DNA from: Turicibacter sp. | GTDB taxonomy: Bacteria > Bacillota > Bacilli > MOL361 > Turicibacteraceae | Assembly: GCA_030531025.1 (NCBI GenBank) | Contig: JAUMTV010000153.1 | Location: 1 to 6,298, forward strand | Length of the DNA stretch: 6,298 nt | Reading direction: 5' to 3' | Shown here: one piece after another, positions 1-6,081 of the stretch | Layout: every line of letters begins with the position of its first letter | Numbering within the stretch: position 1 is the first letter of the stretch | Position numbers and translations under genes: made by a program | Notes under the pieces: model-generated | What the model was told of the DNA's origin: nothing | Database searches by the model: none | What the model saw: only the letters and a program-made list of their open reading frames with translations

Positions 1-407
1 TCACTTAGCCCTGTCTCAATGCAAGCCGAGAAGTTCGTTTTTCTAAAGGGAAAGTTTGTCCTCATTGTGAAAATCATGGGGCTTTAAATATGGGATTTCA
101 TCAGGTAAACAACGTTATATTTGAATTCGATCATAAACAAATTGAGAGTGGAAAAAATAGAACAGATGATTTCCACAACATTCAACATCTTAATTCCTTC
201 CATAGTCACTTAAAACTTTGAATGTTACGTTTTAAAGCAGTATCGACTAAGTATTTAGTAAACTATCTTTATTGGATGAAATGGTTAGAATACTTTAGGA
301 ATGATAAGGAAATTTTGAAGGGAAAAAGCAGGTTACTTCAAACAGTATCCAATCAATTAGAGTTAAATATTGATGATTATAGAACACGCTACCCCTTATT
401 CCGTTAA
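1..407 (+). pseudogene. IS1595 (ISXO2-like) transposase relic, internally deleted, copy A
   Basis: One reading frame runs from about base 9 to the stop at 405-407, broken by stops at 6-8 and 219-221. The first part reads as an ISXO2-type zinc ribbon: FSKGKVCPHC (39-68), with the second metal-binding pair degenerate. It passes directly at about 132-150 into the family's C-terminal region: KQIESGKNR, then NIQHLNSFHSHLK (177-215), then VSTKYLVNYLYW (240-275). The C-terminal part aligns well with copy B at 1830-2775. The roughly 170-200 residues that should carry the catalytic acidic residues are absent, so this is an internal deletion derivative and cannot be active. The TGA at 219-221 falls where a sense codon (perhaps Trp) is expected. 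ATG 222 would start only a 61-residue tail with no ribosome binding site, so it is not a separate gene. Any 5' end lies outside the window. Confidence 0.8.
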
Positions 408-413
408 AAAGAA

Positions 414-442
414 TTGTTAATTTTTACCTGAAATTCTATAAT
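414..442 (+). promoter_or_regulatory. Sigma-A type promoter for the 476-892 gene
   Basis: A TTGTTA -35 (414-419) is followed after 17 bases by a perfect TATAAT -10 (437-442). Transcription would start near 449, giving a short leader before the ribosome binding site at 461-466. The -35 begins only seven bases after the transposase relic's stop codon, so part of this promoter may have come from the IS end. Confidence 0.6.
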
Positions 443-475
443 AAAGATATAAATGAAATAGAGAGGATGATTTTT

Positions 476-892
476 ATGGATGAAATGGATGAACAACAAA
501 AATCGAAAACTGTCGATGGATGCGGCTGCCTTATTGCTTTAGGTGGATGTCTTATTCCTCTTATTTGTTTTTTAATTCCGATTGCTCTCTTTTTTCAGTC
601 TATCTCTAACGAGGTCATGGACGAAACCATTATTTTTGAAAGTTCTTCTCCTGATGAAAATTACACCCTTTCAGTTATTCGAAGAGATATCAGTTTTCAT
701 GGAAAATATGTGTTTTATATAGAAGCTGGTGATGGGACAAGGATAGAAGTCGATTTGGTCAGCCACGAAACCTTTGATGCTTCGAAGGTTTTGATTGAAT
801 GGAATGAGGATCATACTGCCACTATTACACTGAATGGGGATTATGACCAGATCATCTCTTTCACTGCTCCAAATATATTTGAATTACGATAA
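476..892 (+). CDS. Small single-pass membrane protein with exported beta-rich domain, unknown function
   Basis: A 138-residue protein from ATG 476. An in-frame ATG at 467 gives 141 residues, but the GAGAGG ribosome binding site (461-466) touches it. ATG 476 has nine bases of spacing and is the better start. A short acidic and polar N-terminus is followed by a hydrophobic segment (about 14-40) rich in Cys, Gly and Pro, with Cys at 16, 18, 25 and 31. The rest, about 98 residues, is probably outside the membrane. It begins around an SSPDENYTL motif and alternates polar and hydrophobic residues like a beta sandwich, ending in FELR. The SPDxxYT start and overall layout recall small Bacillota proteins such as the DUF5412 type; this is a memory-based resemblance, not a firm assignment. 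The gene has its own promoter and a terminator at 1016-1056. It looks intact among IS debris. Function is unknown. Confidence 0.75.
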   Translation: MDEMDEQQKSKTVDGCGCLIALGGCLIPLICFLIPIALFFQSISNEVMDETIIFESSSPDENYTLSVIRRDISFHGKYVFYIEAGDGTRIEVDLVSHETFDASKVLIEWNEDHTATITLNGDYDQIISFTAPNIFELR

Positions 893-894
893 CT

Positions 895-955
895 CTATTA
901 GGAGATTAGGGTTACAATTTAGGAATCAAATTCCAAAGTTTATTTTTCCTAATAG
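895..955. repeat. Nested inverted repeat after the small membrane-protein gene
   Basis: CTATTAGGA (895-903) and TCCTAATAG (947-955) are a perfect 9-bp inverted repeat, starting three bases after the stop codon at 890-892. Inside it, GGAAT (922-926) and ATTCC (930-934) form a second perfect stem with a 3-base loop, extendable by AT pairs around a bulge. As RNA it would make a 3' UTR hairpin. It lacks a U-tract directly after it, so it is not a standard terminator. Confidence 0.45.
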
Positions 956-1015
956 ACAGCCTTATCCTCGAAACCATTATTTTTCACATTAAAAGTCGAT
1001 AAAAGAATTGATAGT

Positions 1016-1056
1016 ATAAAAAAACAACTACAAATTAATTCGTAGTTGTTTTTTTC
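1016..1056. terminator. Bidirectional rho-independent terminator
   Basis: AACAACTAC (1023-1031) pairs with GTAGTTGTT (1042-1050) around a 10-base loop. A T-run follows on the + strand (1049-1055) and an A-run precedes it (1018-1024), so it can work in both directions. On the + strand it would end transcripts from the 476-892 gene. On the - strand it would stop transcripts running through the IS30 stub and the gene at 1465-1755. Confidence 0.75.
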
Positions 1057-1095
1057 GCATTATAACAACACTTTTGTCTAATACAGCTAAATTAT

Positions 1096-1224
1096 TAAAG
1101 GGACGAGTTCAATCGTTGAATGATGACGATTTAATTGCCCCGCAATTTATCTCGCCCAGTAGCCCATTTTTGAAAGAACTTAAGCACGTGTACGCTCGAA
1201 TGTGTTAAGATGTTTATCACTCAT
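1096..1224 (-). pseudogene. IS30-family transposase N-terminal relic
   Basis: Read on the - strand from ATG 1224, with AAGGAG at 1238-1233 and eight bases of spacing, the frame gives MSDKHLNTFERTRA, a stop (1182-1180), VLSKMGYWAR, a stop (1149-1147), then IAGQLNRHHSTIE (to 1108). This is the typical IS30-family opening: a threonine/phenylalanine-rich start, then a helix-turn-helix with the REIAxxLxRHHSTIxRE pattern. The two TAA codons sit at positions where Lys or Glu would be expected, so they look like single-base decay. Recognisable similarity ends near 1096. The DDE catalytic domain is gone and the terminator at 1016-1056 lies just beyond. The native ribosome binding site survives. The matching + strand frame gives no recognisable protein. 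Confidence 0.7.
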
Positions 1225-1296
1225 AAATCGATCTCCTTGTTAAGAATTGGTGTGGTAACTTCATCCTATATAGAGACAGAAAAGTATTTTACAATT

Positions 1297-1374
1297 TTAT
1301 AACAGGCTTGGGTGTAAAGCCGCTTTAATACTAAGACAGACTATCGTCCAGGGGTCACCTACCATGCGTAGCAT
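1297..1374 (-). other. Possible 25-codon open frame with ribosome binding site
   Basis: On the - strand, GGAGG (1383-1379) lies four bases before an ATG at 1374. The frame runs 25 codons (starting MLRMVGDPW) to TAA at 1299-1297. The ribosome binding site falls in an unpaired bulge, and the start codon in a hairpin stem, of the fold at 1346-1429. I recognise no family and the length gives little coding signal. It may be a leader peptide, a fragment or chance. Confidence 0.2.
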
Positions 1375-1429
1375 GTTTCCTCCATTAGTAGGGCTTAAAA
1401 GTTTTCCGATATGAAAAACTTATCTGGAC
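1346..1429. other. Possible structured RNA element (three-way junction), strand uncertain
   Basis: Complementary segments fit a three-helix junction. P1 is GTCCAG (1346-1351) with CTGGAC (1424-1429). P2 is CCTAC (1358-1362) with GTAGG (1388-1392), topped by CATGC (1363-1367) pairing with GCATG (1371-1375) across a 3-base loop, leaving a 12-base bulge at 1376-1387. P3 is AAGTTTT (1399-1405) with AAAACTT (1415-1421) around a 9-base loop. All pairs are Watson-Crick. A further stem, GGCTT (1305-1309) with AAGCC (1317-1321), lies to the left. I could not match it to a known riboswitch, ribozyme or housekeeping RNA. It may be an IS-end structure, the 3' UTR of the 1465-1755 gene, or chance. Confidence 0.35.
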
Positions 1430-1464
1430 TTATATATAATAAAGATTCTATTTATGAGCTTTTT

Positions 1465-1755
1465 TTAATCTCGAAGCCCTGAACTAATCTCACGATCAAA
1501 TAAAAACAATTGATACTGCGTTACGCCTGGAAATTCATCCAGCGACATAAAATTCCCCTTAATGTGATAAGTATACCCTAAGCCATAATAAAAACCAGAT
1601 CCGCCATCATCTTGTGTCTCTGTTTTAAATGAGAAGAACGGTTTTTCGAATTTTTTTACAACTCTCCAATAATCAACCCCAAATAAAACAATCCAAATAA
1701 ATAATAAGCCTATCGTTACGGTTAAAAATTTCCAAAAGAATTGCTTTGTTTTCAT
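1465..1755 (-). CDS. Small membrane-anchored conserved protein, unknown function
   Basis: A 96-residue protein. ATG 1755 is preferred because GGGAGAG (1769-1763) lies seven bases upstream. The upstream in-frame ATG at 1809 has no ribosome binding site and would precede the promoter's start site. The N-terminus has a few Lys residues (MKTKQFFWK), then one membrane-spanning segment (about 10-27), so the remaining 70 or so residues probably face outside. The exported part has a motif-like core: FGVDYWRV (25-32), a Pro-Phe-Phe strand (39-41), then TETQDDGG (45-52) and YYGLGYTYHIKGNF (56-69). From memory this core recurs in small uncharacterised Bacillota membrane proteins; no function is known to me. 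The gene looks intact, has its own promoter, and lies just after IS1595 relic B in the same orientation. Confidence 0.7.
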   Translation of the reverse strand: MKTKQFFWKFLTVTIGLLFIWIVLFGVDYWRVVKKFEKPFFSFKTETQDDGGSGFYYGLGYTYHIKGNFMSLDEFPGVTQYQLFLFDREISSGLRD

Positions 1756-1788
1756 TTGAAATCTCTCCCTATTATAAAATCTATTATC

Positions 1789-1817
1789 ATTATATACGAA
1801 CCTTATCATCTATACAA
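1789..1817 (-). promoter_or_regulatory. Promoter for the 1465-1755 gene
   Basis: On the - strand, TTGTAT (1817-1812) is followed after 17 bases by a perfect TATAAT (1794-1789). Transcription would start near 1782, upstream of the ribosome binding site. A second TATAAT at 1776-1771 is too close to the ribosome binding site to serve the start at 1755. The -35 lies 13 bases beyond the stop codon of transposase relic B. Confidence 0.55.
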
Positions 1818-1829
1818 TTTTTTCCTATT

Positions 1830-2775
1830 TTAAACAAATGCGGCTGTTCGAGTACGAATAGTACCAACTGAGCACGCCGTATAATTAGCTTGTGACAACA
1901 CATAGGCTTTTTCTATCTTAATGGATTCACGTTCGGATTTAAACAACTCAATGAATTTGAACCAATACAAATAGTTCTGTAGGTACTTCGTTGCAACTCC
2001 ATTAAAATGCGTCATAAATGATTTTAAACGACTATGAAGAGAATTAATGTGTTGGATATGGTAAATATGCTTTTTGCGTTTTCCTGAATTTTGACATGAT
2101 TGAGGTGTAACTCTTCTGATAGAGTGGCATACCCATGAGCACTATCTGTACACAAAATTGAGTTCGCTGAAATATACCCTTCATAGAATCGTCTAAGAGC
2201 AGGATATTGTAATCATCCCGTACAAATTAATCCCATTTTAAGATTACCTAAACGGTCTAAAGCCGTCCCACCAGCTACTTGGTCACGAGATAAACCTCGC
2301 TTCTTTTTGTTTGCTTTTTAGTGGTTCGCCCTATTGAAGTGTGAACACCTTTTTTGTAACTTCTTACCTTGGTGAAATTTCCTTTACGATTTTATCTAAA
2401 GAATGTTTCATCCGCTTCAATAAGACCTTCTAAATCCCCAACGCTTACTGCTGTGGCTAAGACATCTAAGATTTTATGTCGCCAGAAAAAGGAGGTAGCA
2501 ATGTTCAAATTGCACTCCTCAGTACATTTACGAATGGTATCCCCCGATAACATACATTTAAGATATTGAAGACATAACTTTGGTGATTTTTTAGAATGAC
2601 AAGATGGGGTAGCTGTTTGGTCACTAAAAGATTTACGACAATGGCGGCATAGGTAACGTTGAATCCCTTTTTTAGTTCCATTTTTAACGATATGTGTTCC
2701 ATCGCAAAAAGGACAAGTATATTGTCCATCAGAATATCATGTTTCTTTAATTTTTAGTGCATCCAAATGATTCAA
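1830..2775 (-). pseudogene. IS1595 (ISXO2-like) transposase pseudogene, near full length, copy B
   Basis: Read on the - strand, the likely start is TTG 2775 (perhaps a decayed ATG) with AGAGGA (2787-2782) six bases before. The zinc ribbon follows: CPFC then YLCRHC (about 2715-2635). The helix-rich linker comes next, then the first catalytic acid in GLIEADETF (near 2425-2401), the second in CTDSAHGY (near 2150), and the C-terminal HIQHINSLHSRLK and VATKYLQNYLYW stretches. Lesions are stops at 2739-2737, 2394-2392 and 2215-2213, a frameshift in an A-rich run near 2305-2320, and another near 2083-2090. Stitched together it makes about 315 residues, the normal length for the family. Shorter open stretches within it (1830-2015 and 2505-2729) are pieces of this pseudogene, not genes. 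It is clearly inactive. Confidence 0.88.
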
Positions 2776-3061
2776 GTTTCATCCTCTATTCCATCATATT
2801 ATTTAGAAGCTAAATAACTTATTATTAGAAACCGTACTTTTTTATCATCTTCTCGAATTTTGCAAAAAAATTCGTCAGTTTTTAATCTCTTAAGCCTAGT
2901 CATGGACAAAATCAACGTTTTAAGAGAAGGAATTTTACTGATGTTTGTCAAACTTTACACAGATGCGATTTATAAACAATAAGGCTAAATTCTGTCGTCT
3001 CATATCATACAATTATCCGTCATGAAGGAGATGATGGAACATTCCTTTTTATAAAGTGATG
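2776..3061. other. Gene-poor spacer with inverted repeats
   Basis: No convincing gene lies between relic B and the CPBP promoter. CGAATTTT (2854-2861) and AAAATTCG (2867-2874) form an 8-bp stem with a 5-base loop. TCTCTTAA (2886-2893) and TTAAGAGA (2920-2927) form an 8-bp inverted repeat with a 26-base loop. A 34-codon - strand frame (2903-2799) has no ribosome binding site. The left part probably belongs to the IS end. GGAA and TTCC half sites (3036-3045) lie just upstream of the CPBP promoter. Confidence 0.4.
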
Positions 3062-3070
3062 TGCTATAAT
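3062..3070 (+). promoter_or_regulatory. Extended -10 promoter for the CPBP protease gene
   Basis: TGCTATAAT (3062-3070) is a perfect TATAAT with the TGn extension. The -35 position (3042-3047, TTCCTT) is poor, as is common where an extended -10 is present. Transcription would start near 3077, giving a leader of about 30 bases before ATG 3108. Confidence 0.6.
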
Positions 3071-3107
3071 AAATCATAATTACCATTATTCATATAGGAG
3101 GTGTCAA

Positions 3108-3776
3108 ATGAATTTACGTCAAGCAAAATCAACGTTATTGATTTTCACTTATGTTTTTGTCATGTTCTTATTACCAATGATCTCAGTCTATGCATTATCA
3201 ATTTTTTGTACAAGTGACGCAGATATTCAAGTTTATGCTAATTTAATTTCTTACCTTGTTTTAGTCGCTGTTTCTTTGCTTTTCTTTGGACGCGAACTTA
3301 AGGAGCAGTTTAAAAACATTTCCTCGTCTGCAACGTATATCAAAGGGATTTTAATAGGATGGTGTCTATTATTTGCCGCATCATACGTCTCTGGGATGAT
3401 TGTTATCCTATTAACACAATCAACAGACACATCAGTTAATCAACAACTCATTACAAATCTAATGGATGTCCATCCTTTTTTAATGGCTGGTATGACAGTG
3501 CTTTGTGCCCCACTTGCAGAAGAAGTTGTCTTTCGATTGACTATTATGCGTGGTCTCATGAGATATCCATGGGTCGGTATTTTACTTAGTAGTTTCTTAT
3601 TTGGGATGATTCATGTTGTTAGTGCAGGTGACTTCATTTATCTTATTCAATATATGGCCATGGGAATTGCTTTAGGGTATGTTTATTATCGTCATCAAAA
3701 TATTTGGTTCTCGATTGGGGTTCATGCGATTCAAAACTTAATTTCAACACTATTAGTCCTTTTTACAAGCTTATAA
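3108..3776 (+). CDS. CPBP family intramembrane metalloprotease (CAAX/Abi type)
   Basis: A 222-residue multi-pass membrane protein. ATG 3108 follows a perfect AGGAGGT (3096-3102) by five bases. The three hallmark motifs of the CPBP (Rce1/Abi) family are present in order: EEVVFR (138-143, the EExxxR motif), FGMIH (165-169) with the conserved His 169, and HAIQN (206-210, HxxxN/B). These residues make up the glutamate-histidine active site in the family. Hydrophobic segments lie at about 8-31, 42-61, 79-102, 123-137, 155-170, 174-193 and 199-220. Length is normal for a bacterial member. Bacterial relatives act in self-immunity to bacteriocins, peptide maturation or membrane-protein proteolysis, but the substrate cannot be inferred here: no bacteriocin or precursor gene is adjacent. 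It is monocistronic, with its own promoter, and converges on feoB. Confidence 0.9.
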   Translation: MNLRQAKSTLLIFTYVFVMFLLPMISVYALSIFCTSDADIQVYANLISYLVLVAVSLLFFGRELKEQFKNISSSATYIKGILIGWCLLFAASYVSGMIVILLTQSTDTSVNQQLITNLMDVHPFLMAGMTVLCAPLAEEVVFRLTIMRGLMRYPWVGILLSSFLFGMIHVVSAGDFIYLIQYMAMGIALGYVYYRHQNIWFSIGVHAIQNLISTLLVLFTSL

Positions 3777-3812
3777 AAAAATCACAACGCCATCATGCGT
3801 TGTGATTTTTTT
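3775..3812. terminator. Shared bidirectional terminator between the CPBP gene and feoB
   Basis: ATCACAACGC (3781-3790) pairs perfectly with GCGTTGTGAT (3797-3806) around a 6-base loop. An A-run (3775-3780) and a T-run (3807-3812) flank the stem, extending the pairing and giving a U-tail on either strand. It begins within the stop codon of the CPBP gene and lies ten bases beyond the feoB stop, so it serves both convergent transcripts. Confidence 0.9.
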
Positions 3813-3821
3813 ATTTTACGA

Positions 3822-5822
3822 TTAAATGATGATTAATCCTAATTGATATGCCACAAAGCTAACAATATAAGCAACGACTAAACCAAATACGACCATTAAT
3901 ATTGTTGTTTTTACTGATTTTGTTTCTTGATACATCACCCCAACAGTTGATAAACATGGGATATATAATAATGAAAACACTAAGAAACTAAATGCCTGCA
4001 AGGGCGTAAATAATGTTAAAATTCCCGCTTCTGCCCCACAAATAATAAGCATGGATGAGGCTACTAACTCTTTTGCTAAAAAGCCAACGACTAAACTACT
4101 AGCTGCCTGCCATGTTCCAAACCCTAAAGGAATAAATAAAGGAGCTAATACTCCACCAAGCATTGCTAAGTAACTTTCATCACTTGCGACATGTAGTCCA
4201 GCTGGCCCCATTTCTTGTAAGATCCATAAAATCACTGAACCTAGCACAATAAATTTTCCAGCTGTATGAATAAAATCACTTCCACGATCAAATGTTTGAC
4301 TTAATAAGTTTTTAACTTGTGGTAAGCGATAAGGCGGAACTTCTAAAATAAAGTTATCTTCTGTCTTTTTAAAAACTGATACCGAAAGTAATTTAGCACT
4401 TAATAAGGCGACTATAATCCCTAGTAAATATAACCCCATAATAACGAGTGATTGATATTGGCTAAAAAACATCCCCACAAATAAAACATAAACCGGCAAT
4501 CGTGCGGAACATGACATAAATGGAACAACCATCATTGTCTTAATTCGCTCTTGGCGATCAGGAATCGTACGTGTGGCCATGATAGCTGGTACGTTACATC
4601 CAAACCCTGTCACAAGAGGGACAATCGCTTTACCATTTAATCCAAATCGTGAAAAAATATAATCCATCACAATTGCTACACGAGCCATATACCCTGTTGC
4701 TTCCATTAATGATAAACAGAAAAATAAAATTAAAATTTGAGGTAAGAAGACAAGGACACCCCCAACCCCTGCGACTAAACCGTCTATTAAAGCACCATAA
4801 ATAAAGCCATCAGGATTAGCACCCAAACTCACTACAAGATTAGAAAGCCATGGAGTAATCCAGTCATCTAAGACAGCACTAAATCCATCTGAAATTGGAT
4901 TTCCAACTAGATCAAACGTAATTAAATAAATCAAAAACATAATAATTAAAAAGATGAAAGCTCCAATGACCGGATGCGTTAAGTAACGATCAGTTTGTGT
5001 TAACTTTGGTTTTGTTTCTACCGTCACCCCCGGAATGACCTCAACACAAGATCGATAAATTTTATGAATAAATTCACGTCTTTTATTAAAAATAGCTCCT
5101 TTTAAAGATAGGGCAATTTTTTGATCGATAATCTTCTTCTCAGTTTTTCTGACAATATCTCGAATTTGCGCTTCATTAGCGAGCTTCAGCGACTGATAAA
5201 TTCCTTCGTTTCCTTCTAAAGCTTGAATAGCAATCCAACGTGAATCTAGCGTTTCAGGCACTCCTTTTAAAAGAGATTTTATTTGTGAAATCGCTGTTTC
5301 AATTTCAATGCCATAATATAAGCTAAATGGTTTTTTCATAGTCAAACTCGGTAGTTGGCTAATTAACTCATTAATTCCTTCATTTTTACGCGCTGAAATT
5401 AAAGCAACCTCTACCCCAAGCATCTGCTGTAGCTGATCAACCTTCAATTTAAATCCTTTTTTGGAAAGGGCATCAATCATATTCATTGCAACAATCATTG
5501 GAACATTAGCCTCTAATAGCTGAATCGTCAAATGAAGATTACGCTTTAAATGAGTTGCATCCACAATATTTAAAAGGCCGTCATATGATTCATTTAAAAG
5601 GGCGTATGTTACCACTCCCTCATCTTCGCTACTCGGAGTGACACTATAAGTTCCTGGTAAATCAATTAACTCATCATTTGTTTTTTTAATAACTCCAACT
5701 AATTTATCAACAGTAATCCCACTCCAGTTTCCGACATGAGCATTTGATCCTGTTAAGTTATTAAAAAGTGTTGTTTTTCCTACATTAGGATTTCCAATTA
5801 GCATAAAACGCAAGCGACTCAT
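3822..5822 (-). CDS. feoB: Ferrous iron transport protein B (FeoB)
   Basis: A GTPase-gated inner-membrane Fe(II) importer. ATG 5822 (666 residues) is preferred over the in-frame ATG at 5828 because AAGGAA (5834-5829) directly touches the latter but is six bases from 5822. Numbered from 5822, the N-terminal G domain has G1 GNPNVGKT (10-17), the switch I Thr (37), G3 DLPG (54-57), G4 NMID (114-117) and G5 SAR (143-145). A helical GDI-like spacer follows to about 275. The membrane domain starts near DRYLTHPVIG (278) and has the two gate repeats: GFGCNVPA (406-413) with the conserved Cys and PFMSCSARLP (434-443), then GFLAKELV (580-587). Length is typical of Firmicute FeoB, which lacks a long C-terminal tail. 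It is the second gene of feoAB. No feoC follows; the shared terminator lies just past the stop. Confidence 0.97.
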   Translation of the reverse strand: MSRLRFMLIGNPNVGKTTLFNNLTGSNAHVGNWSGITVDKLVGVIKKTNDELIDLPGTYSVTPSSEDEGVVTYALLNESYDGLLNIVDATHLKRNLHLTIQLLEANVPMIVAMNMIDALSKKGFKLKVDQLQQMLGVEVALISARKNEGINELISQLPSLTMKKPFSLYYGIEIETAISQIKSLLKGVPETLDSRWIAIQALEGNEGIYQSLKLANEAQIRDIVRKTEKKIIDQKIALSLKGAIFNKRREFIHKIYRSCVEVIPGVTVETKPKLTQTDRYLTHPVIGAFIFLIIMFLIYLITFDLVGNPISDGFSAVLDDWITPWLSNLVVSLGANPDGFIYGALIDGLVAGVGGVLVFLPQILILFFCLSLMEATGYMARVAIVMDYIFSRFGLNGKAIVPLVTGFGCNVPAIMATRTIPDRQERIKTMMVVPFMSCSARLPVYVLFVGMFFSQYQSLVIMGLYLLGIIVALLSAKLLSVSVFKKTEDNFILEVPPYRLPQVKNLLSQTFDRGSDFIHTAGKFIVLGSVILWILQEMGPAGLHVASDESYLAMLGGVLAPLFIPLGFGTWQAASSLVVGFLAKELVASSMLIICGAEAGILTLFTPLQAFSFLVFSLLYIPCLSTVGVMYQETKSVKTTILMVVFGLVVAYIVSFVAYQLGLIII

Positions 5823-5828
5823 CCCCAT

Positions 5829-5834
5829 TTCCTT
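5829..5834 (-). promoter_or_regulatory. feoB ribosome binding site overlapping the feoA stop codon
   Basis: AAGGAA on the - strand (5834-5829) shares bases with the feoA TAA (5835-5833) and sits six bases before ATG 5822. It decides the feoB start. The overlap suggests that ribosomes ending feoA help start feoB. Confidence 0.65.
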
Positions 5835-6060
5835 ATAACTTCTCTACGGTAATTTTTTTAGCATCTTGTTTTCGAATACAAAAATCTACATCATCAATAG
5901 AAATATAAAATAATTGACCAAAGTTCAAGATATTCAGCATCGTCACTTCAGAACCAATCGAAATCCCAACATCATAAAGTCGTCGGCTAAAGCTCTCTGA
6001 CAAATCTTTAAAATCTAAAATCAACGCTGTCTCACCTTTTTTTAATGCCGATAAATCCAT
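5833..6060 (-). CDS. feoA: Ferrous iron transport protein A (FeoA)
   Basis: A 75-residue cytosolic protein of the FeoA SH3-like fold, the small partner of FeoB in Fe(II) uptake. ATG 6060 has an AAAGGGG ribosome binding site (6075-6069) eight bases upstream. Family features are visible: the opening LSALKKGE (3-10), the RRLYDVGISIG turn (26-36, RRL then two conserved glycines), alternating strands around 38-62, and an IRKQDAKKITV ending (62-72). Its length is typical for a single-domain FeoA. It is the first gene of the operon, and ten bases separate its stop from the preferred feoB start. Confidence 0.93.
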   Translation of the reverse strand: MDLSALKKGETALILDFKDLSESFSRRLYDVGISIGSEVTMLNILNFGQLFYISIDDVDFCIRKQDAKKITVEKL

Positions 6061-6081
6061 TTCTCTGTCCCCTTTATACTG

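Noticed and set aside
222..407. 61-residue open frame as an independent gene
   Set aside because: It is the C-terminal tail of transposase relic A and has no ribosome binding site at its ATG.
1000..1207. + strand open stretch of about 65 codons
   Set aside because: It overlaps the terminator and lies antisense to the IS30 helix-turn-helix, which is clearly the real signal.
1346..1429. Purine-type riboswitch, hammerhead ribozyme or tRNA
   Set aside because: The three-helix shape is similar, but the conserved junction and loop bases of those classes are absent, and the arms do not fit a tRNA.
1830..2015. 61-residue - strand open frame as an independent gene
   Set aside because: It is the C-terminal piece of transposase pseudogene B after a frameshift.
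2369..2569. 66-residue + strand open frame
   Set aside because: It lies antisense to the zinc-ribbon and catalytic region of pseudogene B and resembles no protein.
219..2739. TGA codons at likely Trp positions in the relics, hinting at UGA read as tryptophan
   Set aside because: The same relics also carry TAA stops and frameshifts, and feoB uses TGG for a Trp in its G domain. Decay explains it better.
2799..2903. 34-residue - strand open frame directly upstream of pseudogene B
   Set aside because: It has no ribosome binding site, no recognised family, and includes a hairpin-forming sequence. It is more likely IS-end or intergenic DNA.
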